NCBI GenBank assembly: GCA_030156255.1
Contig: JASGMV010000004.1
Span: 44,313-108,312 of the forward strand
DNA: 64,000 bases
DNA from: Desulfovibrionales bacterium
Lineage (GTDB): Bacteria; Desulfobacterota; Desulfovibrionia; Desulfovibrionales; Desulfovibrionaceae
Direction: 5' to 3'
The notes beneath the pieces were generated by a model. It did no database searches. It was given only the letters and a program-made list of their open reading frames with translations, and was not told the origin of the DNA. Position numbers and translations under genes: made by a program. Positions 61,627 to 64,000 of this stretch are shown here, one piece after another. Numbering within the stretch: position 1 is the stretch's first letter; every line of letters begins with the position of its first letter.

Positions 61627-62637
61627 TCAAAACGAGGCGCCCTTGCAGAAACCGTCCTTGGAGTGCCACGCCCAGGCTGTGGCGATGATCTGGTCCAGGT
61701 CCGCGAGGCGGGGCCGCCAGCCGAGTTTCGACCGGATGCGCTGCGCCGAACCCACCAGGTATGGGGAGTCTCCGGGCCGCCGCTCTTGAATGATTCTGTT
61801 GACGGGCCGTTTACTGACGCGCTCGGCGCAGTCCAGGACGTCGAACACGGAGTACCCGAGCCCGTTGCCTAGGTTGAAGGCCTCGCTCGACCCTCCGTCC
61901 ATCAGATGCTTGAGCGCCAGCACGTGCGCGTCGGCCAGGTCGGCCACGTGGATGTAGTCCCGGACGCAGGAGCCGTCCGGCGTGTCGTAGTCGTCCCCGA
62001 ACACCTTCAGGGTCCTGGTCGGGTCCGAGGCGGCGCAAAGGACCAACGGGATCAGGTGGGTTTCCGGAATGTGCCGCTCGCCCACGCGGGATTGGGGGTC
62101 GGCGCCCGCGGCGTTGAAGTAGCGCAGGATCACCGACCGCAGGCCATAGGCGCGGCCGAAGTCCTCCATGGCTTGTTCGATGATCAGTTTGGTGCGGCCG
62201 TAGGGATTGATGGGCTGTTTCGGGTGCTCCTCCGTGAGCAGGTCGTCCGGATCGCCCGGAGGGAGGCCGTAGACGGCGCACGTCGAGGAGAAGATGATGT
62301 TCTCCACTCCGTGGCGGCGCATGGCGTCGAGCAGGTTGAGGGCGCCGGCGACGTTGTTGGTGTAGTATTTGGCGGGGTCGGCCACGGATTCGCCCACGTA
62401 GGTGTAGGCTGCGAAGTGCATGACGGCGTCGATGCGGCGTTGCTCGAAGATTCGGTCCAGGGAGGCGGCGTCCAGGATGTCGCCCTGGGCGAAAGTTCCC
62501 CATTGCGCGAGGTCGCGGTGGCCGTAGCTGAGGTTGTCGTAAACGACCGTGTCGAACCCGGCCCGGGCGAGCGCGGCGTTGGCGTGGGAGCCGATATATC
62601 CGGCGCCGCCGGTGATGAGTACGCAGCTTTTATGCAT
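61627..62637 (-). CDS. galE: UDP-glucose 4-epimerase
   Basis: Interconverts UDP-glucose and UDP-galactose for surface polysaccharides. The 336-residue protein has the NAD motif TGGAGYIGSH, AAYTYVGES, SSTCAVYG, the catalytic YGRTKLIIE (YxxxK), and RYFNAAGAD, all as in GalE. ATG 62637 was preferred to a TTG three codons upstream. It ends next to the hldD leader, which suggests a small LPS-sugar neighbourhood, although the genes are separately transcribed. Confidence 0.95.
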   Translation of the reverse strand: MHKSCVLITGGAGYIGSHANAALARAGFDTVVYDNLSYGHRDLAQWGTFAQGDILDAASLDRIFEQRRIDAVMHFAAYTYVGESVADPAKYYTNNVAGALNLLDAMRRHGVENIIFSSTCAVYGLPPGDPDDLLTEEHPKQPINPYGRTKLIIEQAMEDFGRAYGLRSVILRYFNAAGADPQSRVGERHIPETHLIPLVLCAASDPTRTLKVFGDDYDTPDGSCVRDYIHVADLADAHVLALKHLMDGGSSEAFNLGNGLGYSVFDVLDCAERVSKRPVNRIIQERRPGDSPYLVGSAQRIRSKLGWRPRLADLDQIIATAWAWHSKDGFCKGASF

Positions 62638-62829
62638 GGGATGCAACCTTGTCCATTTCGTTCGGCGGCGCGCGTCTGCGCGAAGGCCTGGAAACGCGTT
62701 GCGCTTCCGGGCCCGTCAACCGTGCCCGCGAGGCGCCGCGCAGACCGGACTATAGAACGAGAAGCGCCGGGAGCGCAATTCCTCGCCGGCGGGCGGCGGG
62801 AGCGGGACGTCTCTCCGGCGGGCGCGTGG

Positions 62830-63945
62830 TCAATGGCGCTTACCGGCCATCAGCAGACCACCGGCTACGGCCGTGAACGGGGCCACCGTGACCAGTCCGA
62901 AGCTGCCCACCAGGGTCTTCAGAACTTCGGCGGCCACGTAAATGAGGTTGAACAGGTTGGCCATGGGCACGCCCTGGGCCATGAAGGCCATGAGCAGCGT
63001 CAAGTAGCCGCCGGAGTAGGCCAGGAGCAGCGTGGTGGTCATGGTGCCCACCACGGGGCGGCCCACGGCGAATCCGGACCGGATGGCGTTGAGCCTTGAA
63101 AGGTCCGGGCGTTGGGCGCGGACCTCGGCGATGGCCGCGGCCACGTCCATGGACAGGTCCATCACCGCGCCCGAGGCGGCCAGAAAGACGGCGGCGACGT
63201 AGATTTTCATCAGATCCAGATGGGCGAATCCCGAATAGAGCAGGGTTTCCGCAAAGGGCATCACCGCGCCGTGGACGTGGAAAGCGAGAGCGAAACGCCA
63301 GGCCAGAATGCAGCTGACGGTAATTCCCAGCAGCGACCCCAAAAACGCGCTCAGGCCCAGCCGGGTGGGGCCGGCGACCAGGAAGATGACGGCCGCGGTG
63401 ACGGCCGCCACAACGGCCAGGGTGATCCAGATGGGATCATAGCCCTTGAGCATCGCCGGAACCAGGATCTTCCAAAGCATAAGACCGGTAAAGATGAAGG
63501 AAAGCAGCGCCTTGAGCCCCGTGGCGCGTCCGAAGACGATGAGCAGCAGGGCGAAGAGGCCCAGCAACAGCAGCTCCAGGCCGAGCCGGTAGTGGTCCTG
63601 GGCGTTGACGTAGACGACCTTTCCGTCCTGAACGGTGAGCACCAGCAGAGCGACGTCCCCTACCTGGTAGATCTTGTCCAGGTCCATGCGAGCCAGGAGT
63701 TGGTTTTTGGCGTCAAAGCGCTGCCCGGCGTATGGGCCGTCCAGCACTTCGACGACCAGGTCCTGGTAGCCTTTGGCGATGATGCCGAGCCGCTGGATGT
63801 GGTTGTCGGTCTCCACGATACGGCCTCTGGCCCGGACGGCGTCCTGGTCGACGCGCTGGTCGAAGCTGTTGGGCAAAAGGAAGAGGAGCACGCTCAACAC
63901 GAAGAAAACGCCGCAGAGCAGCAAGTCGCGGGAATTTTTTTTCAT
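62830..63945 (-). CDS. YibE/F family membrane protein
   Basis: A 371-residue membrane protein with one N-terminal segment, an extracytoplasmic domain of about 90 residues (DNHIQRLGIIAKGYQDLVVE), and seven or more further segments. The YibE/F signature is in the C-terminal half: GAVMDLSMDVAAAIAEVR and GRPVVGTMTTTLLLAYSGG. Function is unknown; it is widespread in Firmicutes and some Desulfobacterota. ATG at 63945 has no strong ribosome binding site in the 55 bases left in the window. Confidence 0.88.
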   Translation of the reverse strand: MKKNSRDLLLCGVFFVLSVLLFLLPNSFDQRVDQDAVRARGRIVETDNHIQRLGIIAKGYQDLVVEVLDGPYAGQRFDAKNQLLARMDLDKIYQVGDVALLVLTVQDGKVVYVNAQDHYRLGLELLLLGLFALLLIVFGRATGLKALLSFIFTGLMLWKILVPAMLKGYDPIWITLAVVAAVTAAVIFLVAGPTRLGLSAFLGSLLGITVSCILAWRFALAFHVHGAVMPFAETLLYSGFAHLDLMKIYVAAVFLAASGAVMDLSMDVAAAIAEVRAQRPDLSRLNAIRSGFAVGRPVVGTMTTTLLLAYSGGYLTLLMAFMAQGVPMANLFNLIYVAAEVLKTLVGSFGLVTVAPFTAVAGGLLMAGKRH

Positions 63946-64000
63946 GGGGTGTTCGCGTCGCCTTGGTTAAAGGAAAGGGCAGTCGCGTTGCAACTAGGCG

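Noticed and set aside
1..64000. CRISPR arrays, tRNA and rRNA genes, insertion sequences, prophage
   Set aside because: No regularly spaced repeats, no tRNA-like GTTCGAATC arm in intergenic DNA, and no transposase, integrase or phage structural gene was found.

Overview
The window looks like about 64 kb of chromosome from a sulfate-reducing Desulfovibrio-type bacterium (Desulfobacterota) with high GC. The pointers are dissimilatory-type sulfate adenylyltransferase (sat), an orange-protein (ORP/MrpORP) locus behind a sigma-54 promoter, a sulfide-dependent type Thi4, a zinc-finger-less MucR-like regulator, CheX, FliN and LPS genes (lptD, hldD). I see no phage, no insertion sequence, no CRISPR array, and no rRNA or tRNA gene. 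Genes are mostly ordinary and densely packed, with many 4-base start/stop overlaps.

Layout. 1-9 kb: start of a copper-type metal-binding protein; thi4-thiE; divergent sigma-54 activator followed by three NifX/NafY-type genes ending in mrpORP; rocD and a PilZ protein. 9-13 kb: sat, a small conserved-looking protein, a periplasmic binding-protein-like gene. 13-19 kb: dnaE with an overlapping TIM-barrel gene, alanine dehydrogenase, MucR-like regulator. 19-25 kb: a repeat-containing protein, acetyl-CoA synthetase, CvpA, MazG, a lipoprotein. 25-31 kb: a haem-type chemoreceptor, the decayed ATPase domain of a histidine kinase, DnaJ, thioesterase, acetyltransferase, CysQ. 31-38 kb: methyltransferases, exonuclease-like protein, TSUP transporter, TetR, a histone-deacetylase-fold enzyme with an ATC-hydrolase-like neighbour. 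38-42 kb: CheX, a sensor kinase with an NAD-binding-like input domain, FliN, ThyX. 42.5-51.2 kb: five consecutive exported proteins (FlgT/LPP20-like, CsgG lipoprotein, FN3 protein, GNA1162/beta-helix lipoprotein, LPP20-like) behind one good promoter. 51-64 kb: UPF0280, Ysc84 lipoprotein and SLC13 permease, Maf-type glycosyltransferase, mutL-lptD, hldD, galE, YibE/F.

The strongest candidate for an undescribed system is the five-gene envelope cluster at 42565-51183. The domains resemble those of the Vibrio flagellar H-ring and of CsgG/GNA1162 outer-membrane assemblies, but they come in a new combination with FN3 and beta-helix parts.

Between genes there are two families of structured DNA. One is a TAGAGCA-bounded palindromic repeat (about six sites) that often supplies the stop codon of the gene it abuts. 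The other is a larger hairpin element (two copies) lying in the 5' leader of a gene in the same orientation each time. Starts were chosen by ribosome binding sites and are uncertain where stated.
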